Position numbers and translations under genes: made by a program. From Adineta steineri (taxonomy: Eukaryota > Rotifera > Eurotatoria > Adinetida > Adinetidae): 64,000 nt of DNA. Under the pieces are notes generated by a model. The model was not told the origin of the DNA, did no database searches, and was given only the letters and a program-made list of their open reading frames with translations. The stretch lies in assembly GCA_905250115.1 (NCBI GenBank), contig CAJNOI010000094.1, forward strand, positions 68,311 through 132,310, in the 5' to 3' direction. This document shows, piece after piece, positions 11,675 through 23,863 of the stretch (its first letter is position 1; every line of letters starts with the position of its first letter).

Positions 11675-12257
11675 TTAATTGACATTGTCTTTGTAAAGTA
11701 ATTTGATGACTAAAATAATAGTAGAATTTATATTAAAAATTAAAAGAAATAAATGTTAATTTACGTTTAAGACGATCTTTAGCTTTCAAATGATTGTATA
11801 CTCTTGTAGCTGCTTGATAAACTACATAAGCAGCTATGACAACTTGAACACCTAATATAAGTTTATCTCGTGGCATCATTACCCATGTAGGTATAGTCTT
11901 GTTGCGCTAAATAAATATTGTAAAGTTAATAAAAAAATTTAAAATCATTTAAATATAATTTACAAGAGCAAAGATTTGTAATTCTTGAATGCGTCGTGTA
12001 CGATTTTCAACAAATCGGTCAAGGGTACCTTTGGTACGTTTGACTTGTGTGATTGTATCAGTATCACCTTTATATGGTGTACGCCAAAGGTTCACACCTT
12101 CCCATGGAGCAGCGTGTGAATCATGATCATGACCATGACCGAAATCATGACCTCCAGAAGCAGCTCCATGTGATGATGTTGTAGGTAAGGTATGAGCACC
12201 GGCAACTGAACCTGAACTGAGACCGGGTTTAACCGAAAGAAAACGAACTAGTGACAT
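11675..12257 (-). CDS. Small single-TM protein, possibly COX7A-like mitochondrial subunit
   Basis: Exons 12257-11964, 11906-11765 and 11709-11675 join in frame to 156 aa. The N-terminus MSLVRFLSVKPGLSSGSV is Ser/Arg rich without acids, like a mitochondrial presequence. A His-rich stretch (HDFGHGHDHDSHAAPW) follows, then a basic helix (VENRTRRIQELQIFALRNK), IPTWVMMPRDKLILGV and one hydrophobic helix (VQVVIAAYVVYQAATRVYNH), with a charged tail. The arrangement of basic helix, short Pro turn, RDK and one TM helix recalls COX7A of cytochrome c oxidase, but similarity is weak and the protein is longer. It could be another single-TM respiratory-chain subunit. The His-rich segment could bind metal. 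Confidence 0.7.
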
Positions 12258-12658
12258 TTGTAAAATTAGTAACGTTTTCTTTTTTTTAATGAGATCTAGT
12301 TTTTTTTTCGTATGTCTCGATATGACCGAAACTCTACAATAAAAAAGAAATTATTTATTTATTTATTTATATTTATCATTTCAAGTAATATACAAAGAAT
12401 ACAAAATAGTCCAATAAAATTCTTTTATTTCTTTAAACCATTTCTTAAATAACCAAATTAATCTCATTTTGCTTTTATCCAATCATTTTCTTCGTCTTTT
12501 CTTACCAAAAATAACAGAATAGGCATAAGTAGGAGAAAAAAAAAGAACCTGTACATTACTACTACTATCGCCTAACAACACACTGGCATAATATTCAGTT
12601 GACGACAAACATATCCATATATACACTAACAGAATCAAATAAATATATATACTTTATA
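12258..12658. other. Divergent intergenic promoter region
   Basis: A spacer of about 400 bases between a minus-strand and a plus-strand gene, so it holds two divergent promoters. It is AT-rich with a TTTATTTATTTATTTA run near 12350. No recognisable factor-binding site. Confidence 0.45.
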
Positions 12659-13974
12659 ATGGTAAGGTTGGTTTTACTATTTGTGTGCGCAATAAAAATC
12701 TGTTTATTCATACAAAATATCCAAGGAACAACTGAATATGATACATATTTTCATATATTTTCAAAACAAAATATTGATAAACCAATATCAGTCATATGGA
12801 CAAATAGCAAGAAATGGTTAGAAGAAAAATCATTTCAGACATGTTCTATTAAAATAATTGCTCATGGTTACGCAGAACGATGGAATATGGATTGGCGATG
12901 GGATTGGGTACAAGATATGAAAAATGAAATGCTTAGTAATAAAACAAAAGAAAATCTTTGTGTGATAGCTGTTGATTGGGAAAAAGGTGCACGAGAAGCT
13001 AATTTTATTACAGCTGTTGCTAATGCTGATATTGCTGGACAACATTTAGCAGAATTTATACAAAATAATCATATTGATCCTAAACGTTTACATTGTATCG
13101 GATTTAGGTAATCATAAAAATGATTTTTAATTTAATGCTTCTATTTTTATTTTTCTGTTTTAGTCTCGGTGCTCATCTTTGTGCATTTGCTTCAACGAAT
13201 TATTTTGTATTGACAAAGAAAAAATCTAGATTTGCTCGTATAACTGGTCTGGATCCATCGGGACCACTTTTACGTAAAGCATCTATAGATAAACGTTTAT
13301 CTCGAGATGATGCCGATTTTGTTGATTGTATACATACATCAACTACATTTGGTTTACAAGAAAAAAGTGGACATATGGATTTTTTTCCTGATGGTGGTAA
13401 AAGTAGTGCGAAAGGATGTGAAAAATTTATTCAAATTAAAGATGATGATGATGCTGAAGTTGAAAAACGTCATCGAGTTAAACGATTATTTTTTACTAAA
13501 AATAAAGATGATGAAAATGAAGATATACCACAAAAAGGTTTTATTGGAAAAATACGTGATGGAATAGGACGTTTAAATCCATTAAAAAAAGTTTTTCTTA
13601 ATATTCATGCTTATATCGGTTGTAATCATCTTCGATCACCACATTATTTTATCTCATCAATTAATGATTGTAAATTTCGAGCGAAACTCTGCTCAACATG
13701 GGAGGATTATCTATTATTGAATAAATGTAGTGATTCAACTGACAATGATTTAACTTATCCACGTATGGGTTATCATGCTGATCAAAGTGATGCTATTTAT
13801 CGACGTGGGGATGCTAACTTCTATTTAAAAACAGTGTCACAAAAACCTTATTGTTCTGCCTCATCTTCGTCAACTATTTCTAAAAAACAACTCAAAGAAA
13901 AAACATCCGTAAAATCGAAATTAAAAAAAAAACTTTCCAAAGTTCTTCCTAATAATAAAAACAAAACAAAATAG
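12659..13974 (+). CDS. Secreted lipase, pancreatic-lipase family
   Basis: Two exons, 12659-13107 and 13164-13974, give 419 aa. MVRLVLLFVCAIKICLFIQN is a signal peptide. The nucleophile elbow GFSLGAH is rebuilt across the intron (AG|T codon), so the catalytic Ser lies at the junction. The Asp is in GLDPSGPLL and the catalytic His in CNHLRSPHYF, in the family's order; IIAHGY and VIAVDWEKGA precede the Ser. A highly charged insertion (about residues 240-290, with KDDDDAEVEKRHRVKR and KNKDDENED) sits between GHMDFFPDGG and the His, and the tail is very basic (KSKLKKKLSK). The usual C-terminal PLAT domain is absent. Expected role: extracellular hydrolysis of triglyceride or phospholipid. The HRVKR run could be a furin-type site (inference). 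Confidence 0.9.
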
Positions 13975-14527
13975 ATGTATGTATGTGCATTTTTTTTTTC
14001 TTCTGGAATATTATACAAAATAAAATTATTTATGATCCATACATATGAATGAAAAAGAGAAAGGGAGGGGGAGACAAGCATTACAACATACATACATACA
14101 AACAAACAAACAAAGAAAAGAAGAGAAACAGAAAATAAAAAGCCACAATAATAAGACATTGAAGAAAAAAAAATGAAGCACGCAATCCATTATACAATCT
14201 TACATACAGAAAAAAGAAAACAAAATAGAACAGATTGAACGTGGTAATTCATTTATTATATTAGTCAAAAAAAATTAGAGAGAGAGAAAATTTGTCGTTA
14301 TATCGCACATTTTCAATAGATGAACACAAGTGATGTTTCAATTGTCTCACCGGTTCATTAATAAATAAAACATCTTTCTATTTCCAATAACAAGTATAAA
14401 TGAGCAAAAAAAGGTGCTTTTTTACAAAAAACAAAATATTTCGAGGACGAACAACAACAAAAAAAATGATAATTTAAGCGAAATATCTTTATATATATAG
14501 ATATGTTCCCAGAATCGATTGTATTAA
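13975..14527. other. Convergent 3' intergenic region
   Basis: Space between the 3' ends of the lipase (+) and LC3 (-). AATAAA-like signals occur (AAAATAAAATTA near 14018). Purine-rich simple sequence (AAAC/AAAG runs at about 14095-14130). No gene. Confidence 0.5.
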
Positions 14528-15202
14528 TTATTGACATAAACCACCAAACATCTCCTGACTCGCATAAGTCATATAAAGAAAACCATCGTCATCCTAAATA
14601 ATAAAAAAGATAATTTTAGAAAATTAAATCATTTATTTTTGCTTTACTTTATCATCACGATAGATTTCAGCCATAGAAGTAGACATTGAAGCAATACTTT
14701 TATTATTAACCAATAAATAAAATGCTTGATTAGCATTTAATTGCATTCGATTTCTATAGTAAATGAACGACGTATAAAAAAAAGAACAGAAAGGTGGGAT
14801 GCGTTGATTTTAACTTACCGAATAATTGTTACAAATTGTGACATGGTTAATTCTTGAGGTACCAAAAATTTCGTTTTATCTATATATACATAATAAATAT
14901 TATTCTATACAAATCTATCGATTTAATTTACCAAGAATCGGTAGATCTTTTTCTTTGTGATATCGTTCGACGATAACTGGAATTTCTATAATAATAATTA
15001 TTATTATTTTATTTAATTTTAAAAAATAGAATAAGAACATACTATTTGGAAATTTACTGCGAATACCAGCAACTTCTTCTTTACGAGTTGCTTCAAAATA
15101 AAAAAACAAAAGATAATTTCTATTTTTAGAAAATATAAAATTTTTACCGAAACTTTTTCGTTGTTTAAATGTTCGAGTATCTACACTTGATGAAGATGGC
15201 AT
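14528..15202 (-). CDS. MAP1LC3: LC3-type Atg8 ubiquitin-like protein
   Basis: Six short exons encode about 129 aa in the Atg8 fold: N-terminal MPSSSSVDTRTFKQRKSF (the TFKQRKSF start is LC3-like rather than GABARAP-like), KIPVIVERYHKEKDLPIL, DKTKFLVPQELTMSQFVTII, NANQAFYLLVNN, then DGFLYMTYASQEMFGG followed by LCQ. The conserved Gly after QEMF would be exposed by ATG4 for lipidation to phosphatidylethanolamine; the residues after it are the cleaved tail. Expected role: autophagosome membrane growth and cargo-receptor docking through the LIR pocket. The N-terminal extension before TFKQR is Ser-rich and slightly longer than in human LC3B. Confidence 0.95.
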
Positions 15203-16465
15203 GTTTTATTTCGTTTATTTATTAAATAGATTTCTTTTTTTTTCTTCTTCTTTAAATTGTCGTTGTTCGTATTTTTAATCTTAAATATAAATAAGAATAA
15301 GAATAAAAAAAGACAAAGAAAAATGTTGATAATAATACAAAAGACAAAAGTCAATATCCATGTTGTAAGATAATAGTATGACGTTATTTATATAAATTTC
15401 TAACGAAAGTGATACAACAGTTTACATATAAAAAAAGAGAAAATCTGACTCGTTCGATATGACGTCATCTTTTATACGTGAATAATAATAATAATATATG
15501 TGATGTGCACACTCTTTTAAAACAAAAAAAAAGAAGAATAGACCATTCAAATATATTGTCTATTTTACTCGTATGATCATACGGTCTTTCTATCGAATTA
15601 ATGGAAAAAGAATGAAAGAAAAAAAAAAGCGAAATAAATATAGACATTATCGATTATTGTTGTAGTACTTAGCAATAACGAAGATGGAGAGGGGGTGGAT
15701 TCTTGTTTTCTTCCATCATTACGTGGTTCTATTTCTTTTATTTTCTACTATATATATCAACTGTAGTTAGTTATTGATGACGAGCTGCTGCATATGCCCT
15801 CCCTCTCTATTCATACTTCAATGCGCACACTGATATTTTGTCGTATTTTCTATAGTTTTATTTTTTTCTTGTTTTTTGTAATAAAACAAGAGGTATACAT
15901 GGCTCTCTCTCTCTCTTTCTTTTCTCGTTTAAATAATTAATCATCATCAATACGAGTCAAACATAAGTAGTTTTTTTTGCTTGCTAATTACTAACTCACT
16001 TTATTTCTAGCGTCAAATGTCAAAAAAAAAACAAAAACATAACTGAGACAAAAGAATCGTACCTATATTTCTTTCATGCTCATTATTAATCTAAGTAATA
16101 AAAAAAAACAATAATAATTTAATCTATCCTGAATTTATCTTAAAAATATATAGAAAAAAAAAAACAAAAACCAGAAATGACCTATTATCGTTTAATTAAA
16201 TCTGAACTTTTTTTTTCTTAATTTTCTATAAAGAACGAACAAAAAATATAATAAGAAGTCAAATAAGCAGCATCATTTGACAAATAAAAACAAGAAAAAA
16301 AAACCTACTATACAATTGAAATGAAATGAAAATTTTTGTTTAAACATGTTTTTCAGTACCCACATTTTTTGTTTTTATATATACACATAAAATGTTCTAA
16401 ATTAATGTTTATTTTATTTGAATAAAAGACCTTTTAGGTTATTTGTTTTTTTTCGTTTATTATAT
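15203..16465. other. Intergenic, no gene recognised
   Basis: About 1.26 kb between LC3 and PDCD10, both minus strand. It consists of AT-rich DNA with homopolymer runs and a CT microsatellite (about 15901-15920). A TGACGTCA site (about 15459-15466), the cAMP-response-element palindrome, lies about 260 bases upstream of LC3 and may be regulatory, but one 8-mer is weak evidence. Confidence 0.45.
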
Positions 16466-17329
16466 TTAAGAATAATTTGCATCATATGTTGAACTTGGTC
16501 GATTATTTGATGTAGCAGATGTTTGCCTTATATTATGTTGTTGTTGTTGTTGGTGTTGTTGGTGTTGATTATTTGATGAATAACGTGATGAAACAGTTTT
16601 AATTTGATTTTGATGTTGAGATAACAATGGATATAAACATTCATCAAGTGTATCTGTTTCACAATAAAGTTTAATTGTACGTAAAAGATAATCAGTTTGT
16701 ATAAGTAAATGATTTGCAGCAATAAAAACATCATCACGATTACTGTCACGAAAATAAGCTTTTAATGTATTACTAAAATGTTTACTGTATTTAATAAATT
16801 CTTTTTTCTCATTTTCTAATGCTTGTCGTCCATCAATTGTTTTAAAATATTGATAGGTATTTGAAACACTATCAAGAGTTTTTTTAATCGCACTTGCTAT
16901 TTCTTTAATTGTTTCAAGAAATTCACGTTTTTCGTTTATATCATCTGGTATACGACTTAATATACGTTTAAGATTTTTTGAACGTGCATTTAATTCCTGA
17001 AATTCTTGTTCACTACGTGATGATGATATATAGTAAGGTGTTTTATCACAATGTTTTTCAAGTTTAAGTGTTAATTCATTCATATTTGTTGTTGCTGCTA
17101 ATAATGGTGTTTCTTTATTCATAAATGATTGAAGAAAATTATTTGAAAAACCTGGATAAATTTCTTCTAATTTAAATAAAGTCGTACGAAGATCAGTTTG
17201 CATATCTTTATAACCTGCTTTATCTAATTGACCAATAACAGGATATAAAATATTTGGTAAAACAAGTGCATTTGTTGGATTAATTGTTGATGATGATGAT
17301 GATGATGAGACTTCGCTGATCGATGCCAT
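16466..17329 (-). CDS. PDCD10: Programmed cell death protein 10 / CCM3
   Basis: Intronless ORF of 287 aa. After a poly-Ser leader (residues 8-14) the full CCM3 fold is readable: N-terminal dimerisation helices (VLPNILYPVIGQLDKAG, YPGFSNNFL), EFQELNARSKNLKRILSRIP (human: [20 protein letters not shown]), ETIKEIASAIKKTLDSV, then the FAT-homology domain EKKEFIKYSKHFSNTLKAYF with NHLLIQTDYLL. CCM3 binds GCKIII kinases and striatin within STRIPAK and supports Golgi and junction signalling. Human PDCD10 is 212 aa; the extra length is a C-terminal Gln/His/Asn-rich tail (about residues 235-287), probably disordered. An acceptor-like AG (17341-17340) lies 10 nt before the ATG although the ORF has no intron, which suits trans-splicing or a 5' UTR intron. 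Confidence 0.93.
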   Translation of the reverse strand: MASISEVSSSSSSSTINPTNALVLPNILYPVIGQLDKAGYKDMQTDLRTTLFKLEEIYPGFSNNFLQSFMNKETPLLAATTNMNELTLKLEKHCDKTPYYISSSRSEQEFQELNARSKNLKRILSRIPDDINEKREFLETIKEIASAIKKTLDSVSNTYQYFKTIDGRQALENEKKEFIKYSKHFSNTLKAYFRDSNRDDVFIAANHLLIQTDYLLRTIKLYCETDTLDECLYPLLSQHQNQIKTVSSRYSSNNQHQQHQQQQQHNIRQTSATSNNRPSSTYDANYS

Positions 17330-17944
17330 TAGAATTTATCTAAATAAAATTAAACGAAAATTTATTTCTATCCAAAACATATCAATTCCTTGGTCCTTCA
17401 AAGTACATACACAAAACCTTCAACCTTACACATTACTATAATAGTTACAATATCAAAATGAACTATGTAATTTGAAAAAAGAATCATCAAAATTTCGTAT
17501 TAAACGATGTTCTAATCGTTTAGATCATTGAAATATATATTACTTCATGTTTATAATTCTTCTACCTCTAATATCAACACCTTGATCATGATTTAATAGT
17601 ACTCATTGACCTATTAGTTCTTATTTACTTTCAATGAATTACATTAACAAACTCATTATTTCTGCATTATTCATATACCAAAAAAAATTCTAAAAAAATA
17701 TCAACCTATTCAAGCAATAAAACTTCATCATCTCTAAAAATAAAAAAAAAACAACAAAAAAATCTCGTGCATGGTCACATAACGCCATTAATCAATTTTG
17801 ATAAACATAAAAAGACCTCTTTCTATAGTGATATATCATTGGTTAAAATATTCAACCAATAAATAAATTTAAGATGACGATAATGAATGAGAAGAATAAT
17901 GTATTTCATATTCTTGTTATTAGTATTTTTTCTTTATTGAAATA
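17330..17944. other. Divergent intergenic promoter region
   Basis: About 600 bases between the starts of PDCD10 (-) and SFSWAP (+). AT-rich, with no clear factor site; a possible CCAAT-type motif (ATTGGTTAAAATATTCAACC, 17839-17858) forms a small imperfect palindrome. Confidence 0.4.
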
Positions 17945-20900
17945 ATGTCAAATATAAATTTATTTCCTGAATTGGACACTGATCAAGGACAAGAACAAGA
18001 ATATAATAATGGTCATAATGATTATAAAGAAGAAGAATTAATTGTTTTTGGTTATTCATGTAAATTATTTCGTGATGATTTTTCTGCAAAAGCTATTGAT
18101 CGTGGACAAAGTCTTATACCATGGAATGGTGATGAAAATGTTATGATTGACAGGTGTGCAAAAATTGACTTTTTTTTTTGTTTTATTTTCTTTTTCTATA
18201 CAATAACAAAACAAAAAAAACACACATAATCGACATTTCATAAGAGATATATCTATTCATTATTTTTTATTGAGATAAACATTACGGTAAGTATTGGTAG
18301 TGTTTATTTCCGATTTTAGGAAAAACTAAAAATAAAAATGGCTTTTATCAGGTGAGAGAAGCTGCTATTTAATCTACAATTTGGTAAGTGTATCTTATCT
18401 ATTTTCTATGTATAAATAAAATTTATTTTTTTCTATATGTTATTCATATATATATATATGTATAAATATTTATATAAATATACTTTTTTATTGCAGTAGA
18501 ACAGACAATCCATCTCGACAGTTCTTTCTTAAAAATAATTAAGAGCATGATTTAATTATAAGAAAAAAAAAAAGATGAGAGAAGAAAGTTTTTAAAGAAA
18601 GAAAATTGGATTTTTTTTATTTCATTATTTTTATTCGTTCTTTTTCGAAATTTTTTAGGTATGATTGTCGTGGTCATTTATCGGATTTAACATTATGGGA
18701 TAGTGATCTAATACGAAAGAAAAACTTAGATAATAATAATGATCAATATTTAAATGAAGAAGAAAAACGAATTGAAGAAGAATGCGAACAAGAAAGATAT
18801 TTAGAATTATATAGAGATATTGAAAAAGAAACATTACAACAAGGTAAAACAATTCATAAAATTCATATGAAATTCTTATTTTTTTGATATTTTTAGAAGA
18901 AGAATTAAAACGATTTAATGCTGAGAAGAATGCTTATAATCAAGTCGGATTTTCTTATCAAGAATTACCTAAACCTAATGAATCTTCTAATAAAATAGCA
19001 GAAGGTAAATTCATTTTTATATATACAAAAAGTAATATGTTTCCATTTTTAGAAACTTCACCAGCACTTGATGATGATGATGAATATGAACCATTTTATC
19101 CATCAGAAAAATTACAAATACCTTATGGAATGGACATTGTATGTTGAATGATTAAAATAAATTCTTTCTATTTTGATTTTTTTGTCTAGCCTGAATCGAT
19201 AAAATTGAATGCTGTTATTGAGAAAACTGCTGGTTTTGTTTCAACATCCGGTCTTCAAATGGAAATAGTACTTAAAACAAAACAAGCTAATAATCCTCAA
19301 TTTGATTTTCTAAAATATGATCATTATCTTAATCCATATTATCGTCATCTAATAATAATGATTAAATCTGGAAAATATCGACCTAATGTTGATAATAATT
19401 CTAATACAAATAGTCAAAAGAAAAAATCGAATAAAAATGGTAAGAAAAACTTCTTTTTTTTCTTATTTGTCACTATAATTTAATTTCAATATTGAATAGG
19501 TATTGATCAAAATAGTAGTCATGATGAAGATGAAACAGGTGATTCATATTTACATCCACTTTTACGTGGTAGTACAAATAGTGATAATTCAAATTCAATA
19601 AAAAAACCGGATGAAACATTACGTAAACCAGCGATACCAATGAATATTCATAATACAGCATATGGACAATTAATTAAAAAATATGAACATCTCAGACGTG
19701 AAAAGTATTTTAAATAGAAAATATTTTACTGAAAAATTTATTTTTCTTTAATTAAATAGAGCGATCAAAGAAAATGATGAAGAAAAAATGTCACCAAAAT
19801 TAGAAGATATTAAAAATGATGAATCTTCGTATCTATTATTATATTTCAAATAATAATATTCTTAATTTTCTTGTATTTTATAGACCCAGATCAGAAACAT
19901 CTTCCTCAACTAGTGTCATTCCACCACCACCTGATGTCAAACCTATTATAGATAAATTAGCTGAATATGTTGCACGTAATGGTTCAACATTTGAACAATC
20001 AATTCGAACAAAAAATGATCCTCGTTTTGGATTTCTCGAACGTGATCATATACATCATAATTATTATCAACTTAAAGTACAATTATGTGCAGTAAGAATA
20101 AATCTACGAAAGAAGAAAAAAAACAGAGTTTTATTGTTTTTTTATATTTTCTAGCAAGAACTTCTTCGAAAAAAAATTGAAGAAAATCAACGTTTAATTG
20201 ATAATAATGAACAACATATACATGGAAAAGGTATTAAATTAGTATTAAAAACAAATACAGAAGAATCACTAACACCTACATCATGTCGAGAATTTTATTC
20301 AGATGAAGATTCAAATTCCATGCAACAAAGTAATTCATTTTTCTTAATAACACAATCATAATTCTAATAGTGTTTTGTAACTTTTAATATTTAGATGAAC
20401 AAGATGATAATGGTGAATTTATTGGTCCTCGTCCACCTTCACCTGAATTTCTTGAAAAAATGCGTAAACAAGAAGAACGTCATGATCGTGCTAGTGGTTT
20501 TGTACGTGATAAAATTGTTCGTGATAAACAAGAAGAACGTAAACGAAAAGTTGAAATGCTTTTACAACAATTAAAAAATAAAACAAATGAACTACCGCCA
20601 TCGACAACAGCGACACCACCACCACCATTAGCAATAACAACGGAGTCGAATGAAATAAAAAATAATTCAAATATAAATCCTATACTTGTTGAAAAATTAC
20701 TGAATGTTAAAAATGAATGTTCATCATCATCATTAATAACATCTCCACGTCAATATAATCGTTCTAAACATTCAAGATCAACATCAAAATCTCGCCATCA
20801 TTCAAAATATTCTCGTCGATCAAGATCAAAAAGTAATCATCGACGAACAAGACGATCATCACATAAGTAAAATATCTATTTTTAGTTTTCCTTTTCTATT

Positions 20901-21919
20901 AAAATTATTTTAGACGATCACGTACACGTTCAAAATCACGAAATCATCATCGTTCAAAAAAATCCAAAACGTAAGTTAAATTATTTAATTTTATTCGATT
21001 ATTAAATCTTCTTAAATATTTCAAATATATTTATACAATTAAATATATCCCTGTTAAAAACAATTAGTAATACACTAGACTCCTAGATTGATCGTATAAG
21101 ATTGGCATACAAATTCATCTATCATCTTTTCTTACAAGTCAGGTATCGTAAATTGGATTATGTTAGCTTTGTTTTTCATCTTTTTTCTTCGTTGGAATAT
21201 AAAAAAAGAATTTTATTAATTTTTTTCTTTTTATTCATTAATTCCATAGTTCAAAATCATCGAAATCTAATCGTGATCATCGTCGTCATAGACATCGACG
21301 TCATCGATATTCATCAAAATCATCATCAAGATCAAATTCATCCTCAACATCAAGATCATCATCAAATTCTTCATATGATAAAAAAAAGAAAAGAAAACTA
21401 ATGAATAATGATGACGAACAACGACAAAATCAAGAGAAAAAAAATCCACAATCATCAAAGTAAGTTTAAAATATGATAAGATATTATTTCATTTATTATC
21501 TACTAAGGTAAATATGACCTTAAAGAAATGATTTGATAAGAATTGAGAGAGAGAGAGAAAAAAAACTGATTGTGCATATTTCAATTTTATTCTATTAATG
21601 ATAAAAAATAGTGATCATTGTAATTAATAAACTATGGTTTTTATTCTTTAAGAGACTCTAATTTAAGAAAAATATTTAACTACTGAAAACTATCATCAAT
21701 AATGGTATCATTTTCTTTCTATGATCAATACACGATTGAAATTGCTTTTCAATATATCATATAAAGATAGAAAAAAAATATTTCTTTCTTTCTAGGTGGG
21801 ATCAACGAGAACCAATAAAAATTAAAAATGAGCCACCATCAACTGATACACCTGTGTCTGCTTCATCGTTATCAATGAACACTGAAATAACGTTATCGAA
21901 CAGTACTTCTTCATCTTGA
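17945..21919 (+). CDS. SFSWAP: Splicing factor, suppressor of white-apricot homolog
   Basis: Thirteen exons join in frame to 785 aa: 17945-18153, 18659-18843, 18897-19004, 19053-19138, 19190-19439, 19500-19704, 19760-19828, 19884-20091, 20155-20329, 20395-20866, 20914-20970, 21250-21459, 21796-21919. The N-terminal DRY_EERY-type domain reads [56 protein letters not shown]. Surp/SWAP module 1 is in exon 5 ([40 protein letters not shown]) and module 2 in exons 8-9 ([37 protein letters not shown]). The C-terminus is an RS domain ([20 protein letters not shown]). The family regulates alternative splicing in the nucleus, and the Drosophila gene controls itself by retaining its first introns. Here intron 1 (505 nt) is far longer than its neighbours and holds a candidate poison exon. 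Introns 11 and 12 are also long (279 and 336 nt). Confidence 0.95.
18154..18658 (+). promoter_or_regulatory. SFSWAP intron 1 with candidate poison exon(s)
   Basis: This 505-nt intron contains a 32-nt internal exon candidate, 18320-18351, bounded by TTTTAG and by GTGAGAG. Its inclusion after exon 1 gives AG|G AAA AAC TAA, an immediate stop. Additional strong donor-like sites (GGTAAGTATT near 18288, GGTAAGTG near 18381) and an acceptor TTGCAG (18492-18497) suggest several competing splice choices. Retention of the whole intron also stops translation within about 25 codons. This fits autoregulation as known for Drosophila su(wa); use of these sites is inferred from sequence only. Confidence 0.45.
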
Positions 21920-22147
21920 TGAATATGAGAGAGAAAAAAACGACGAAAGACTATAACGCGATGTAAATTTTCGTTCTCTCTTTCTGTCTATTTTGTTGTT
22001 GTTATTACTTTTTTTCTTCTTTATATGTAACTAGTCTGATTCAGCGTCTATGGATATATATTAAAATAAAAATTTTAAAACCAAGAAAAAACAAATCTAT
22101 ATTCAATTTTCTATTTGACTTTTTTGTTTTTTTTTGATTGAATAAGA

Positions 22148-23863
22148 ATGAATACTATTTTTCAACGAACATTATTGAATTCTATTAAACAAGTAAGATA
22201 TGAATATTTTGATGAAAATAATTTCTAATTTTTCAATTTGATTACACAAGGCTCAACAAATAAATAGTAGACGATTTAAATGGACTGGTCGAGAATTATT
22301 ACGTGATATTGATCCTGAAATGTTTGGATTGATACAAAAAGAAAAACAACGACAAATACGTGGTTTAGAAATGATTGCATCAGAAAATTTTACATCACGT
22401 GCTGTTTTAGAAGCACTCGGATCATGTTTAACAAATAAATATTCTGAAGTATATTAAAAATTTAATTTTATATTAAAATAAATTCAATTTTCTAGGGTTA
22501 CCCTGGTGTAAGATATTATGGTGGTAATGAATATATTGATGAAATTGAAATTTTAACACAAAAACGAGCACTTCAAGCTTTTAATTTGAATCCAAGTGAA
22601 TGGGGTGTTAATGTTCAATCATTATCAGGTGCACCAGCTAATTTTGCTGTTTATACTGCACTTCTTGAACCTCATGGACGTTTAATGGGTTTAGATTTAC
22701 CTGATGGTGGTCATTTAAGTCATGGTTATGCAACTCCAACAAAAAAGATCTCATCAACAAGTGCTTTTTTTGAAACAATGCCTTATAAAGTTGATCCTAA
22801 AACAGGTCTTATTGATTATGAAACTCTTTCTAAAACATCAAAATTATTTCGTCCAAAAATAATTGTTGCTGGTATATCATGTTATTCACGTAATCTTGAA
22901 TATGATAAATTTCGTTCTATATGCGATGATATTGGCGCAATACTTGTTGCTGATATGGCACATGTTAGTGGTCTTGTTGCTGCTAATGTTGTTAATAATC
23001 CATTTGAATATGCTGATGTTGTTACAACAACAACTCATAAAAGTTTACGTGGACCACGTGCAGCATTAATTTTTTTTCGACGTGGAATAAAAAAGAAACA
23101 AGCACCAAAAAAAGGAACAAAAGATGAACAAGTTGAAAATTTTGATTATGAAAAAAAAATAAATGAAGCAATTTTTCCTGGTTTACAAGGTGGACCACAT
23201 AATAATACAATTGCAGCTATTGGAATTGCATTAAAAGAAGTTGCTTCAGATGAATTTAAAACATATGCCAAACAAGTTATTAATAATGCTAGACAACTTG
23301 TTAAAACACTTCAAGAAAAAGGCTATGTATTTGTTTCAGGTATACAATAAATATTAAAAAAAAAAAAAGATAATAATATTTATCTTTTTTAAGGTGGTAC
23401 TGATACACATTTAGCTTTACTTGATTTACGTCCTCTTGGTCTTGATGGTGCTAAAACTGAAAAAGCTCTTGAAGCTGTTTCAATTACTGTCAATAAAAAT
23501 ACATGTCCAGGAGATAAATCTGCTCTCAAACCTTCTGGTATTCGATTAGGTAATAGTATAATAGAAAATATATGAAGAAAAAGAAAACAAAGAATTTCTT
23601 ATTCTATAGGTACACCTGCATTAACTACACGTGGTTTTCGTGAAAATGATATCATTGAAGTTGCTAATTATATTGATCAAGCAATAAAATTAGCTACTGC
23701 AATAAATAAACCACATGATAATCAAAAATCGTCTCAAACAACATTAAAAGATTTTAAAGAGAATATGAAACGAAATGAGCATGTAAAAAGTATTGAAGAT
23801 TTAAAACATTCCATTGAAGTATTTGCTGAAAAATATTCAATGCCCGGTTATGATAAAGTTTAG
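22148..23863 (+). CDS. SHMT: Serine hydroxymethyltransferase, probably mitochondrial
   Basis: Five exons, 22148-22192, 22251-22448, 22496-23339, 23394-23549, 23610-23863. The whole fold-type I PLP enzyme is readable: [78 protein letters not shown], the PLP-lysine segment [24 protein letters not shown] and [15 protein letters not shown]. It interconverts serine plus THF with glycine plus methylene-THF. The first exon encodes [15 protein letters not shown], continued by AQQINSRRF, which has Arg/Lys/Ser/Gln and no acids, so a mitochondrial presequence is likely. A single gene could also make a cytosolic form from a later Met. A short Lys-rich insertion ([20 protein letters not shown]) matches the eukaryotic enzyme rather than bacterial GlyA. 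Confidence 0.96.
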
